14,292 nt of DNA from Eubacteriales Family XIII. Incertae Sedis bacterium (GCA_031289235.1 JAITPU010000087.1:1-14292); one strand, 5' to 3'. Positions 1 through 6,839 are shown, counted from the first letter of the stretch. The notes: generated by a model from the sequence alone, not told the origin. Program-made: numbers and translations.

Positions 1-140
1 ACGGCATAATGGTCAACATCTTCAGGAATATCGACAGCGCCGCCAGAGAATACGGACAGCCCGGAAACTATGTGTCAGGCGCCAATATCGCGGGATTCAA
101 AAAGGTCGCCGAGGCCATGTTGGCTCAAGGCGTCGTATGA
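1..140 (+). CDS. gdhA: NADP/NAD-type glutamate dehydrogenase, C-terminal end (partial)
   Basis: Only the last 45 codons are in the window (reading frame starts at base 3, stop TGA at 138-140). The translation ends with the segment GNYVSGANIAGFKKVAEAM followed by LAQGVV. This is the characteristic C-terminus of hexameric bacterial glutamate dehydrogenases (E. coli GdhA has NYVQGANIAGF, then VADAMLAQGVI). The family catalyses reversible reductive amination of 2-oxoglutarate to glutamate in the cytoplasm. The catalytic domain lies outside the window, so cofactor preference cannot be read here. The gene converges on ilvD, and a strong hairpin lies between them. Identification rests on the C-terminal signature only, but that signature is quite specific. 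Confidence 0.85.
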   Translation, partial: GIMVNIFRNIDSAAREYGQPGNYVSGANIAGFKKVAEAMLAQGVV

Positions 141-196
141 CCGGATAACAGGCGTTGCTGAATTTGATTGCCGGAATAATATAAGGCCGGATGCGC

Positions 197-235
197 GGGG
201 CCGCTGAAAAACAATCTTTGTTTTTCAGCGGCCCC
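197..235. terminator. Perfect 18-bp hairpin between convergent gdhA and ilvD, likely bidirectional terminator
   Basis: The left arm 197-214 (GGGGCCGCTGAAAAACAA) is exactly complementary to 218-235, with a 3-nt loop TCT. The A5 and T5 runs sit inside the stem, so each strand carries a GC-rich base and an A/T-rich upper stem. It lies 56 bp after the gdhA stop and 9 bp after the ilvD stop. A shared terminator for convergent genes is the natural reading. There is no long U-run after the stem on the plus strand, so termination strength is uncertain. Confidence 0.7.
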
Positions 236-244
236 CGTTTCGGG

Positions 245-1903
245 TTATTTCAACACCGCGCCCGTATTTGCCGAGCTGACGAGCCGCGCGTAACGCGACA
301 GATAGCCGGTCTTCACTTTTGGTTCGGGCAGCGTGAAGCTTTTTCTTCTCTCCGCGATTTCATCGTCAGAAAGATCAACGGACAGGCTTCTGCCGGGTAT
401 GTCTATATGGATGATATCGCCGTTTCGGATGAGGCCGATGGGGCCGCCGTCCATTGCTTCGGGTGAGATGTGGCCGATGGACGCGCCGCGTGAAGCGCCG
501 GAAAATCTGCCGTCGGTGAGCAGGGCGACATCCTTGTCCATATGCATGCCCGCGATGGACGAGGTCGGTGAGAGCATTTCCCTCATGCCCGGACCGCCGC
601 GCGGTCCTTCATAGCGGATGACGATGACATCGCCGTTTTTGATTTTCCTGCCCCAGATAGCTTCCGTGGCCGCTTCCTCCGAATCGAACACCACCGCTGG
701 ACCGGAATGCTTCAACATTTCTTCCGCGACCGCAGATTCTTTTACCACCGCGCCGCCGGGCGCCAGATTGCCCTTTAAAACAGCGATGCCGCCCCGGTTT
801 CTATATGGTTCTCCGGGAGGCAGTATGACGCTACGGTCCGTCACGGCGACGGCCTTAATGTTTTCGCCTGTCGAGGCGCCTGTCACGGTCACGCAGTCCT
901 CATGTATGAGGCCGTGCCCGGCGAGTTCGCTCATTAATGCGGGAACGCCGCCCGCGCGGTGCAGATCCTCAATATGGTGACGTCCGCTGGGACTTAATTT
1001 CGCGATATAAGGGGTCCGTTCGCTTATCTTGTCGAATAGATTGAGATCAAGGCTGAGCCCGATTTCGTGGGCGATGGCGGGCAGGTGCAACACGGTGTTT
1101 GTAGAGCCTGCCATAGCCATGTCCACGGTGATGGCGTTTTCGAAAGCTTTTTTCGTCAATATGTCGCGGGGGCGGATGTCGCGGCGCAGCATTTCCATGA
1201 CTTGCAGGCCTGCCGTTTTGGCGAGTCGGATTCGTTCGCCGCTGTCGCACAGCGCGGTGCCGTTGTAGGGCAGGCCCATGCCGAGAGCCTCGGTCAGGCA
1301 GTTCATGCTGTTGGCGGTGAACAGGCCCGAGCAGGATCCGCAGCCGGGGCAGGCTTCCTCAGCGACCCGTTCGAGTTCGGCTTCCGTGCAGCCGCCGTTT
1401 TTAAAAACGCCTATTTTTTCCATTATGCTGTTGAAATCCAGCGTATTGCCGTCCGCGAAGCCGGCGCGCATGGCGCCGCCGCTTATAACGACGGAAGGGA
1501 TGTTCAGCCGGGCCGCGGCCATCAGCATACCGGGCGTGATCTTATCGCAGTTGGGTATCAGAACCAAGGCGTCGAACTGGTGCGCCTCCGCCATGGCTTC
1601 GATGGAGTCGCATATAAGTTCGCGGCTCGCCAGCGGATACTTCATGCCTCCGTGACCCATGGCGATACCGTCGCATATGGCAATGGAAGGAAATTCCACA
1701 GGGGTTCCGCCGCCAAGCAGCACGCCTCTTTTCACGGCTTCGGCGATTCGATCCAAAAGCATATGGCCCGGCACAATTTCGTTTTGAGAATTAACGACGC
1801 CGACGAGAGGCCGGCCGATCTCCTCCCGGGTATATCCCATACCGTAAAAAAGGCTGCGCACAGAAGCGCCGGAAGGTCCGGTTTTCAGCTTGTCGCTGTT
1901 CAT
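245..1903 (-). CDS. ilvD: Dihydroxy-acid dehydratase
   Basis: This enzyme dehydrates 2,3-dihydroxy-isovalerate and 2,3-dihydroxy-3-methylvalerate to the 2-oxo acids in valine, isoleucine and leucine synthesis (cytoplasm). The 552-residue product has the usual family length. Visible motifs are NSQNEIVPGH (about residues 38-47), DGIAMGHGGM (78-87), NCDKITPGM (118-126) and CPGCGSCSGLFTANSMNCL (185-203). The cysteines in NCDK and CPGCGSC are the Fe-S ligand region. The VPGH form, without a cysteine there, matches the E. coli-type enzyme that carries an oxygen-sensitive [4Fe-4S] cluster, which fits an anaerobe. The ATG at 1903 was chosen because MNSDKLKTG aligns with the usual family start MRSDxxKxG, and AGGGAG lies 11 nt upstream. 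An in-frame GTG at 1924, preceded by AGAGG, would add seven residues and cannot be excluded. Confidence 0.97.
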   Translation of the reverse strand: MNSDKLKTGPSGASVRSLFYGMGYTREEIGRPLVGVVNSQNEIVPGHMLLDRIAEAVKRGVLLGGGTPVEFPSIAICDGIAMGHGGMKYPLASRELICDSIEAMAEAHQFDALVLIPNCDKITPGMLMAAARLNIPSVVISGGAMRAGFADGNTLDFNSIMEKIGVFKNGGCTEAELERVAEEACPGCGSCSGLFTANSMNCLTEALGMGLPYNGTALCDSGERIRLAKTAGLQVMEMLRRDIRPRDILTKKAFENAITVDMAMAGSTNTVLHLPAIAHEIGLSLDLNLFDKISERTPYIAKLSPSGRHHIEDLHRAGGVPALMSELAGHGLIHEDCVTVTGASTGENIKAVAVTDRSVILPPGEPYRNRGGIAVLKGNLAPGGAVVKESAVAEEMLKHSGPAVVFDSEEAATEAIWGRKIKNGDVIVIRYEGPRGGPGMREMLSPTSSIAGMHMDKDVALLTDGRFSGASRGASIGHISPEAMDGGPIGLIRNGDIIHIDIPGRSLSVDLSDDEIAERRKSFTLPEPKVKTGYLSRYARLVSSANTGAVLK

Positions 1904-2163
1904 GGATGTAAAATCTCCCTTCACATAAAATACCTCTAAATTAATACCTACGTTTTATATCGCTCCGGCTGTCGGACGCGGCGGTCAAGGCGGCGAGGAT
2001 TTTTCGCCGGGGCGCCTCTGCTGTTTTTTCGTCAGAGCGGCGGAGGCCGATGCAAAAGGCAGGGCTGCGGTTTCCTTCGATACCTGACGGCGTCAACTGT
2101 TTCCTCCGCGCGGAGTGACGGGGAAAACCGTCGCAGCTTGCCTGTTTCTTGTGTTGCTATAAT
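1904..2163 (-). promoter_or_regulatory. Long ilvD 5' leader with hairpins, no recognised riboswitch
   Basis: If transcription starts near 2163 (see the promoter at 2170-2198), ilvD has about 260 nt of leader. On the minus strand it contains several small hairpins: GACGG-ttttcc-CCGTC, the self-complementary CCGCGCGG, and CGGCGA-7 nt-TCGCCG. I looked for the T-box antiterminator consensus, a SAM or TPP box, and a leader peptide rich in Ile/Leu/Val codons, and found none. It also holds one copy of the dispersed 11-mer (1959-1969). The length suggests post-initiation control, but no mechanism is visible. Confidence 0.35.
1959..1969 (+). repeat. Dispersed 11-mer ATYGCTCCGGC, copy in ilvD leader
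   Basis: The sequence ATCGCTCCGGC matches copies at 3539, 6738 (plus its inverted partner at 6737-6727) and 12847. All of them lie outside genes. Read on the minus strand (ilvD sense), the match to the left arm at 6727 extends to 13 bases, GCCGGAGCGATAT. Confidence 0.5.
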
Positions 2164-2169
2164 AATATT

Positions 2170-2198
2170 ATTTTAACATAAAAACGCGAGTTTATCAA
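2170..2198 (-). promoter_or_regulatory. Sigma-70-type promoter for ilvD
   Basis: Reading the minus strand, a -35 box TTGATA (2198-2193) and a -10 box TAAAAT (2175-2170) are separated by exactly 17 bp. They sit in an AT-rich island upstream of ilvD. The predicted start is near 2163. It is back to back with the galM promoter, about 24 bp away, so the two could influence each other. Confidence 0.65.
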
Positions 2199-2221
2199 TA
2201 GTTTTGGGGAATAATTAGCGA

Positions 2222-2250
2222 TTGACACAAGCGTTTTATTGGGCTATACT
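2222..2250 (+). promoter_or_regulatory. Consensus sigma-70-type promoter for galM
   Basis: A perfect -35 box TTGACA (2222-2227) and a -10 box TATACT (2245-2250) are separated by exactly 17 bp. The predicted start is near 2257, giving about 100 nt of untranslated leader before the galM ATG. The leader holds a short hairpin (GGCG-aaatc... -CGCC near 2264) and a 10-bp self-complementary CGGCGCGCCG (2330-2339) just before the ribosome binding site. No classical operator is evident. Confidence 0.8.
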
Positions 2251-2357
2251 CAATAACGTGATGGCGAAATCCGCCGTCTTGTGTAAGGCGAATTCCTTTC
2301 GTTTTTGTTTATTTAACTGCCGGAGGCCGCGGCGCGCCGGGAGGAAAGGAGCGGAAT

Positions 2358-3410
2358 ATGAGCTTCACTGTACAGCCTTTGGGGAACTCGGCAGCTAAAT
2401 TGTATACATTTCGCAATAAAAACGGAATGGAGCTTGCGGTAACGAATATAGGCGCCGCCGTGACGAAGATAGTCGCGCCGGCGGCGGACGGACAAAAGAT
2501 AGATGTGGCATTAGGATATGATTCCGCCGAAGGCTATGAAAACAACCGTTTTTATTATGGCGCAACTATAGGCAGGTACGGCAACCGCATAGGAGGGGCT
2601 TCCTTTAAACTGGGAGACACTGTCGTACGGCTGGATAAAAACGAAGGAAACAACACGCTGCACGGAGGCTTCGATTCCTATTCGAACCGCGTATGGCAGG
2701 CGGAAGAGCGGCTCGGAGAAGAAACTTCCGTTACATTCCGGCTGAAAAGCCCTGACGGTGATCAGGGTATGCCGGGCGCGGCCGACGTGGCCGTGACCTA
2801 TTCGCTGACGGACGATAACAGCGTCGTGATCCATTATCGCGCCGTGGCTGATAAAACCACGGTTTTCAACATGACCAACCATTCTTACTTTAATCTTGAC
2901 GGACATGACGCGGGTTCCGTCGCCGGGCAGTTTATCTGGCTGGATTGCGACGCGTTTGTGGTCATAGACAAGGAGTTCATCCCTACGGGCGAACTGAGGC
3001 CGGTTAAAAGTACTCCCATGGATTTTACCACGGCCAAGCCTATAGGCCGAGACGTTGACGCCGACTATGAACAACTCACGGCGGGCGGCGGTTACGACCA
3101 TAACTATGTCATCAATTCCCCGTCGTTAGATAAACCCTGCGCCCGCGCGTGGTCTGAAAAAAGCGGCGTGGAAATGCGGGTCTATACTGATTTGCCCGGC
3201 GTGCAGCTTTACGGCGGCAACGGTATGGGCGGCGACAGCGCCGGAAAGAGCGGCGCGCGCTATGTCCGCAGAGGGGGATTTTGTCTTGAAACCCAGTATT
3301 TCCCGGATTCACCGAACAAACCGGCCTTCCCGAGCAGCGTTTTTGAGGCGGGGCAGCCTTTTGACAGCGTTACGATATATCGGTTTTCCGTCGCTGAACG
3401 GCGGCCGTAG
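2358..3410 (+). CDS. galM: Aldose 1-epimerase (mutarotase)
   Basis: This enzyme interconverts alpha and beta anomers of hexoses such as galactose and glucose, at the entry to the Leland/glycolytic routes (cytoplasm; no signal peptide seen). The 350-residue length is typical. Conserved family elements are the GRYGNRI segment (72-78), NNTLHGG with a substrate-binding His (about 102), NHSYFNL with the catalytic acid His175, GYDHNYV with the sugar-binding Asp (about 247), and CLETQYFPDSPN with the catalytic base Glu311. The ATG at 2358 is preceded by AAGGAG six bases upstream (2346-2351). No galK, galT or sugar transporter gene lies next to it, so it appears to be a single-gene unit driven by its own strong promoter and followed by a hairpin. 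Confidence 0.95.
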   Translation: MSFTVQPLGNSAAKLYTFRNKNGMELAVTNIGAAVTKIVAPAADGQKIDVALGYDSAEGYENNRFYYGATIGRYGNRIGGASFKLGDTVVRLDKNEGNNTLHGGFDSYSNRVWQAEERLGEETSVTFRLKSPDGDQGMPGAADVAVTYSLTDDNSVVIHYRAVADKTTVFNMTNHSYFNLDGHDAGSVAGQFIWLDCDAFVVIDKEFIPTGELRPVKSTPMDFTTAKPIGRDVDADYEQLTAGGGYDHNYVINSPSLDKPCARAWSEKSGVEMRVYTDLPGVQLYGGNGMGGDSAGKSGARYVRRGGFCLETQYFPDSPNKPAFPSSVFEAGQPFDSVTIYRFSVAERRP

Positions 3411-3446
3411 CATCCTGATTCACAGGCGATAGATTTTCGACAGAAA

Positions 3447-3480
3447 AACTTCAGCGGCGGGTATCAATCCCCGCTGAGTT
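3447..3480 (+). terminator. Hairpin downstream of galM, possible terminator
   Basis: AAC-t-TCAGCGG-c-GG (3447-3460) pairs with CCCCGCTGAGTT (3469-3480) around an 8-nt loop, giving about 12 bp with two bulges. It starts 37 bp after the galM stop. There is no U-run after the stem, so it may be only an mRNA-end structure. Confidence 0.4.
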
Positions 3481-3538
3481 CTGTAACCCGAGGCGGCAGG
3501 CAAAACCTTCGCCTCTCAGACTGTCCGTTCGACAATTT

Positions 3539-3549
3539 ATTGCTCCGGC
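3539..3549 (+). repeat. Dispersed 11-mer ATYGCTCCGGC, copy in galM-mgtE gap
   Basis: ATTGCTCCGGC is identical to the right arm of the hairpin at 6738-6748. It lies in the middle of the non-coding stretch upstream of mgtE, and no complementary arm is seen nearby. Confidence 0.5.
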
Positions 3550-3640
3550 GATGTTACTATTCAAAGACGGACGTCGAAGCCGGATACGTGGCATCCGCCC
3601 CGTTGCGCGTTCATGTACGTCCTGCGGGCGGTCGTGTGGA

Positions 3641-3685
3641 GCGCTGAAAAAAATTTAAGATTTCCGGCGCGGTTTTTTTCTTTTT
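3641..3685 (+). terminator. Terminator-like stem followed by T7 and T5 runs
   Basis: GCGC (3641-3644) plus GAAA (3646-3649) can pair with TTTC (3661-3664) plus GCGC (3667-3670). GG and then TTTTTTTCTTTTT (3673-3685) follow. The stem is imperfect but the T-rich tract is long. It ends directly against the GGGAGGAG ribosome binding site of the small ORF at 3702. It could end galM read-through, or it could be a conditional terminator in an mgtE leader. Confidence 0.4.
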
Positions 3686-3701
3686 GGGAGGAGCAGAATA
3701 A

Positions 3702-3827
3702 ATGGAATCGGGACCGAGTCACACAGACGGTTTCATACACAGGCGATCGCGCTTGGAAATGATCCTTTCCTTTGCGCGCCCGTTCACGCGGCGAACGCCG
3801 CTTCCCTGTGAGGAGGCGCGGACGTAA
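3702..3827 (+). CDS. Hypothetical 41-residue ORF upstream of mgtE, possible leader peptide
   Basis: The ATG at 3702 is preceded by GGGAGGAG (3686-3693) at an 8-nt spacing, a ribosome binding site as good as those of the known genes here. The ORF ends at TAA (3825-3827), 89 bp before mgtE. The product begins MESGPSHTDG, ends TPLPCEEART, is rich in Arg, and has four prolines. No domain, signal peptide or membrane segment is seen. Enterobacterial Mg2+ transporter genes (mgtA, mgtCBR) are controlled by short Pro- or acid-rich leader ORFs (MgtL, MgtP), so a leader-peptide role is conceivable. That is analogy only, because MgtE-type genes are usually linked to the M-box instead. It may equally be a chance ORF. 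Confidence 0.3.
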   Translation: MESGPSHTDGFIHRRSRLEMILSFARPFTRRTPLPCEEART

Positions 3828-3916
3828 AAAGCGTTGCGGGCCGGAAACGGCGGCGCAGGTTCATTTCCTGAATCTTAGCCGTGCTTGCGCGGTGTAGCCG
3901 GAAAGGAGATGGGCCA

Positions 3917-5299
3917 ATGAAAAACGAGAAAATTTTTGAAGAGGCTGTGCGGGAAATTATCGGCCTCGTAGACGCGAAAAAGTACATAAGCGCGAGGAAC
4001 AGGCTCCTTGATATGAACAGGGTCGACATCGCCGAGGCGCTTGAGGAGATCATCGAGGCACTGGGCATCAGCTATACTGTCATTCTGTTTCGAATGCTTC
4101 CAAAGGACGTTTCGGTTGAAGTGTTTTCTTATCTTCCCACCGACGACCAGCTTGCGGTCATCAATGTGATAACTGATAAAGAACTCAGCTACATCATCAG
4201 CGAGATGGACTTTGACGACATGATAGACGTGCTGGAAGAGCTTCCCGCCAATATCGTGGATAAAATCCTGTCGAAAGCCACAAAGGAAGAACGCGGGCGG
4301 ATCAACACCTTCCTGAATTACCCTCACGACAGCGCCGGGAGCCTTATGACGCCGGACTATATTAGTCTGCGTAAGGATATGACGGTAAAAGGGTCTCTCG
4401 CCCATATAAAGCGCGAGGGCATGGACAGCGAGACGGTGTATACCTGTTACGTCAAAGACGCGGGCAGAAAGCTTCTCGGCATCGTATCCCTGCGCACCTT
4501 AGTTGTTTCGGACGACGGCGCGCTGATCGGCGATATTATGTGCGGGTGCGAGGATATGGTCTATGTGAATGCGCACGACGATCAGGAATATGTTTCCGAG
4601 CTTTTTAAAAAATACGGTTTTCTGGCGATTCCCGTGGTGGACGGCGAAAAACGGCTGGTGGGAATTATCACAGTTGACGATATCCTGAATGTCATCGAAG
4701 AGGAATACAACGAAGATTTTGAAAAGATGGCGGGGGTTTTGGACGCTCCCGACGCGGAATATCTGGATATCGGCGTTTTGAAGCATGTGAAAAGCAGGCT
4801 TCCGTGGCTGATATTGCTTATGATCTCCGCGATGCTGACGGGCGGCATTATACGCAGTTTTGAGTCGCTGCTCACGCATGCGCTCAGCCTTGCGGTGTAT
4901 CTGCCAATGCTCATGGGGACGGGCGGGAATTCCGGCTCTCAGACGGCCACTCTGGTCATACGCGGCATGGCGGTGGGGGATTTGCAGCTGCGGGACGCGG
5001 CCAAGGTGTTTTGGAAAGAACTGCGCGTAAGTTTTAGCATAGGCCTCGTGTTGAGTTCGCTGAATTTCGCGAAGATATTGTTTCTGGACCGAGAAAGCCT
5101 TTCTGTCGCTACGGCGGTTTGCGTTTCTATGCTGTTCATAGTGATGATCGCCAAGAGCATCGGAGGCATGCTGCCTATAGTGGCGAAGCGCGTCGGCGTA
5201 GATCCCGCCCTTATGGCGGCGCCGATGATATCGTCGCTGACGGATATAATATCCTGCTTTACATATTTCTCATTGGCGACGGTGATTTTCAGGCTTTAG
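3917..5299 (+). CDS. mgtE: Magnesium channel/transporter MgtE
   Basis: A homodimeric inner-membrane Mg2+ channel gated by cytoplasmic Mg2+. The 460-residue product shows the full architecture: an N-terminal superhelical domain (about 15-130); the signature PHDSAGSLMTPDY (136-148) leading into two CBS domains (about 140-262), with IPVVDGEKRLVGIITVDDI in the second; a plug helix (about 263-290); and a five-helix membrane domain (292-460). The pore motif is LPMLMGTGGNSGSQ (329-342). Asp443 in SSLTDIISCF is in the place of the selectivity Asp432 of Thermus MgtE. The ATG at 3917 is chosen for its AAGGAG (3903-3908); 12 in-frame upstream codons back to 3881 are not family-like. nnrD follows after 17 bp, so the two are probably cotranscribed. 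Confidence 0.96.
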   Translation: MKNEKIFEEAVREIIGLVDAKKYISARNRLLDMNRVDIAEALEEIIEALGISYTVILFRMLPKDVSVEVFSYLPTDDQLAVINVITDKELSYIISEMDFDDMIDVLEELPANIVDKILSKATKEERGRINTFLNYPHDSAGSLMTPDYISLRKDMTVKGSLAHIKREGMDSETVYTCYVKDAGRKLLGIVSLRTLVVSDDGALIGDIMCGCEDMVYVNAHDDQEYVSELFKKYGFLAIPVVDGEKRLVGIITVDDILNVIEEEYNEDFEKMAGVLDAPDAEYLDIGVLKHVKSRLPWLILLMISAMLTGGIIRSFESLLTHALSLAVYLPMLMGTGGNSGSQTATLVIRGMAVGDLQLRDAAKVFWKELRVSFSIGLVLSSLNFAKILFLDRESLSVATAVCVSMLFIVMIAKSIGGMLPIVAKRVGVDPALMAAPMISSLTDIISCFTYFSLATVIFRL

Positions 5300-5316
5300 A
5301 CGGAGATTTTTCGAAT

Positions 5317-6192
5317 ATGCCGGATGGCGAAACAGCGGGCGGCGGAACGGCTGAGCCGATAAAAGAATCGGAAATAAGAGGATATATCAGGCCGAGACGC
5401 AAAGACAGCCATAAGGGAAACTACGGAAGGCTGTTGATTGCGGCGGGTTCTCCCGGCATGGCGGGAGCTGCGGTGCTGGCCGCGCGCGCGGCGTTTCGCG
5501 GCGGCGCGGGGCTGGTAACGGTGTCGATCGACGAAGGCCTGTTTCCGGTGATTCACGCCGGCGTTGCCGAGGCTACCTGCAAAGGGCGGGACCTGCGTGA
5601 GATTTCCCCGGCGGATTATGACGCCGTGGCCGCGGGTCCGGGCTTGGGCCGCGCGGGGCATACCCGGGCGCTGGTGGAATACCTGCTGGAAAACTGCACA
5701 GGCCCTCTGATTTTGGACGCGGACGCGTTGAACGTCATGGCGAGCGACCCGGCCTCGCTGAAAACCGCGAAAGGTCGGCTGATAATCACGCCGCATCCGG
5801 GTGAAGCGGCGAGGCTTCTCGGAGTTTCAGCCGGGGAAATCAGCGGCGACAGGCCGGGTTCGGCAGTCAGGCTTTGCGAGACGACAGGCGCGGTCGTCGT
5901 TCTGAAAGGCGCCGCCACTTTAGTAGTTTCGCCGCATGGCGTCGTCGCGGTGAACTCCACGGGCAATCCCGGCATGGCGTCGGGAGGATGCGGCGACGTG
6001 CTTACAGGCCTTATCACCGCTTTCGCGGGCTGCGGTCTCGACCCGTTTGCGGCGGCTAAGGCTGGCGTATATATCCACGGGCGCGCGGGAGATCTGTGCG
6101 CGGAGATACGCGGAGAATACGGCCTTATCGCTTCCGATTTGGCTGAAATGACCGCGATGGCGATCAAAGAGCTGGCGGAGAACGGCGGATAA
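5317..6192 (+). CDS. nnrD: ADP-dependent (S)-NAD(P)H-hydrate dehydratase
   Basis: This repairs hydrated, inactive NADH and NADPH by ADP-dependent dehydration (cytoplasmic, ribokinase-like fold). In the 291-residue product the family motifs are HKGNYGRLLIAAGS (32-45), AGPGLG (106-111), DADALN (134-139), TPHPGEAARLLG (158-169), LKG (197-199) and the nucleotide/catalytic loop GNPGMASGGCGDVLTG (216-231), with the expected catalytic Asp227. Most bacteria fuse this domain to the epimerase NnrE. Here the protein is the dehydratase alone, and no epimerase domain is encoded next to it. The ATG at 5317 has GGAG 11 nt upstream and starts shortly before the conserved region. Longer in-frame extensions run back into mgtE and are not domain-like. 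Confidence 0.95.
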   Translation: MPDGETAGGGTAEPIKESEIRGYIRPRRKDSHKGNYGRLLIAAGSPGMAGAAVLAARAAFRGGAGLVTVSIDEGLFPVIHAGVAEATCKGRDLREISPADYDAVAAGPGLGRAGHTRALVEYLLENCTGPLILDADALNVMASDPASLKTAKGRLIITPHPGEAARLLGVSAGEISGDRPGSAVRLCETTGAVVVLKGAATLVVSPHGVVAVNSTGNPGMASGGCGDVLTGLITAFAGCGLDPFAAAKAGVYIHGRAGDLCAEIRGEYGLIASDLAEMTAMAIKELAENGG

Positions 6193-6268
6193 TGTGAGAG
6201 CAGCAATCCGGATAGCTGCGTTTCATCCCTTGTTTACGCCGCGGGCGGCGGCGGAATGGACTATTGAT

Positions 6269-6712
6269 ATGAAAAAAATGAAAAAAACGATAATGATAAC
6301 CTGTTCGATAATACTGATATTCGTGTTGATTGTAAGCTCGATGGCGGTGTTGTTCGCCGCCTCGCCCGCTCCCGGTTCGGAAGAAGATCCCGTGGTCACG
6401 AAAAGCTATGTGGACGGGCAGATTGCCGGACTCGCGGGAGAGAGAGAGGTATATGTCCCCGTTGAAGTGAAGGCGGGGCAGCGTTTGTTGGGCGGAGAAG
6501 GCGCTGAAATCATCCTGAGAATCGGCGAGGCTAAGGCGATAGGCAACGCAGATAACGGAATTTCGGATCTGACGGGCGGACAGGATCTGATGACGGACGC
6601 GAGTATAGAGCGGAATCATCTGCTCTTGGTACCCAGAAACGACGGCAGGGGAATCGCGGCCGTGTCGGACGGCTGGCTGATGGTTCGCGGCTCTTATACG
6701 CTGGAAGAGTGA
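6269..6712 (+). CDS. Small exported/membrane-anchored protein of unknown function
   Basis: A 147-residue product. The N-terminus (MKKMKK, then a hydrophobic stretch at about 8-30 ending in LFAAS) is a signal peptide or single membrane anchor. The only cysteine near it (residue 12) is not in a lipobox. The remainder should lie outside the membrane: an acidic linker, YVDGQIAGL (48-56), then a compact domain with GQRLLGGEGAEIILRIGEAK (70-89), GISDLTGGQDL (97-107) and NHLLLVPRNDGRGIAA (116-131). This domain resembles small conserved secreted proteins I recall from Firmicutes genomes, but I cannot name a function. The ATG at 6269 is chosen because it begins directly at the signal peptide. A GTG at 6194 would add 25 residues of atypical sequence. 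It lies 76 bp after nnrD and upstream of the envelope genes. Confidence 0.8.
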   Translation: MKKMKKTIMITCSIILIFVLIVSSMAVLFAASPAPGSEEDPVVTKSYVDGQIAGLAGEREVYVPVEVKAGQRLLGGEGAEIILRIGEAKAIGNADNGISDLTGGQDLMTDASIERNHLLLVPRNDGRGIAAVSDGWLMVRGSYTLEE

Positions 6713-6726
6713 TCTTGAAAGTTCCC

Positions 6727-6748
6727 GCCGGAGCGATATTGCTCCGGC
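6727..6748. repeat. Perfect 8-bp hairpin, paired copies of the dispersed 11-mer
   Basis: GCCGGAGC (6727-6734) and GCTCCGGC (6741-6748) are exact complements around GATATT. Each arm with its inner bases is a copy of ATYGCTCCGGC, found singly elsewhere in intergenic DNA. It lies 14 bp after the stop of the small exported protein. It could stop transcription weakly, but no U-run follows on the plus strand (the next tract is A8). It may instead be an operator or the intact form of a small dispersed element. Confidence 0.6.
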
Positions 6749-6752
6749 AATC

Positions 6753-6791
6753 AAACATTGGACAAAAAAAACCGTCATGACTCCAATGTTT
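6753..6791. repeat. 10-bp perfect inverted repeat upstream of the DUF5693 gene
   Basis: AAACATTGGA (6753-6762) is exactly repeated in inverse as TCCAATGTTT (6782-6791), with 19 bp between, so the half-site centres are 29 bp apart, close to three helical turns. The spacer has an A8 tract and the 8-bp palindrome GTCATGAC. It ends 48 bp before the chosen start of the DUF5693 gene. It could be an operator for a dimeric regulator or a looped mRNA structure. No promoter with good boxes is obvious next to it. Confidence 0.5.
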
Positions 6792-6839
6792 AGTTGGCGG
6801 CGCGATAATATGAACGAACAGGCCAAAAGGAGTCCTGCG

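Larger units (their letters stand above)
3411..3916 (+). other. 506-bp gap between galM and mgtE: hairpins, terminator-like element, one small ORF
   Basis: No conventional gene is found here. From left to right it holds a hairpin after galM (3447-3480), a second stem GAGGCG/CGCCTC with an inner AGG/CCT extension (3490-3515), one copy of the dispersed 11-mer (3539-3549), a terminator-like stem with T-runs (3641-3685), a 41-codon ORF (3702-3827), and the mgtE ribosome binding site. I checked it for the M-box (ykoK) Mg2+ riboswitch, expected near an mgtE gene, and could not find its conserved blocks. No promoter with two good boxes was found for mgtE. One weak possibility is around TCGACA (about 3530-3535) with TACTAT downstream at a poor spacing. 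Confidence 0.5.

Noticed and set aside
1067..1939. 290-codon plus-strand open frame opposite ilvD
   Set aside because: It lies wholly antisense to the well-supported ilvD gene, has no family-like motifs, and is explained by GC-rich third-position shadowing.
2330..2339. CGGCGCGCCG palindrome before the galM ribosome binding site as an operator
   Set aside because: A 10-bp GC palindrome in GC-rich DNA is weak evidence, and no second site or matching regulator is visible.
3490..3530. Glycine-riboswitch-like piece (GGCAAAACCTTCGCC near CTCTCAG)
   Set aside because: A few words resemble the glycine aptamer, but the order and the rest of the aptamer are missing, and the downstream gene context does not fit.
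3411..3916. M-box (ykoK) Mg2+ riboswitch upstream of mgtE
   Set aside because: Expected from context, but the conserved blocks could not be found. Only unrelated hairpins are visible, although a covariance search would be more sensitive than reading by eye.
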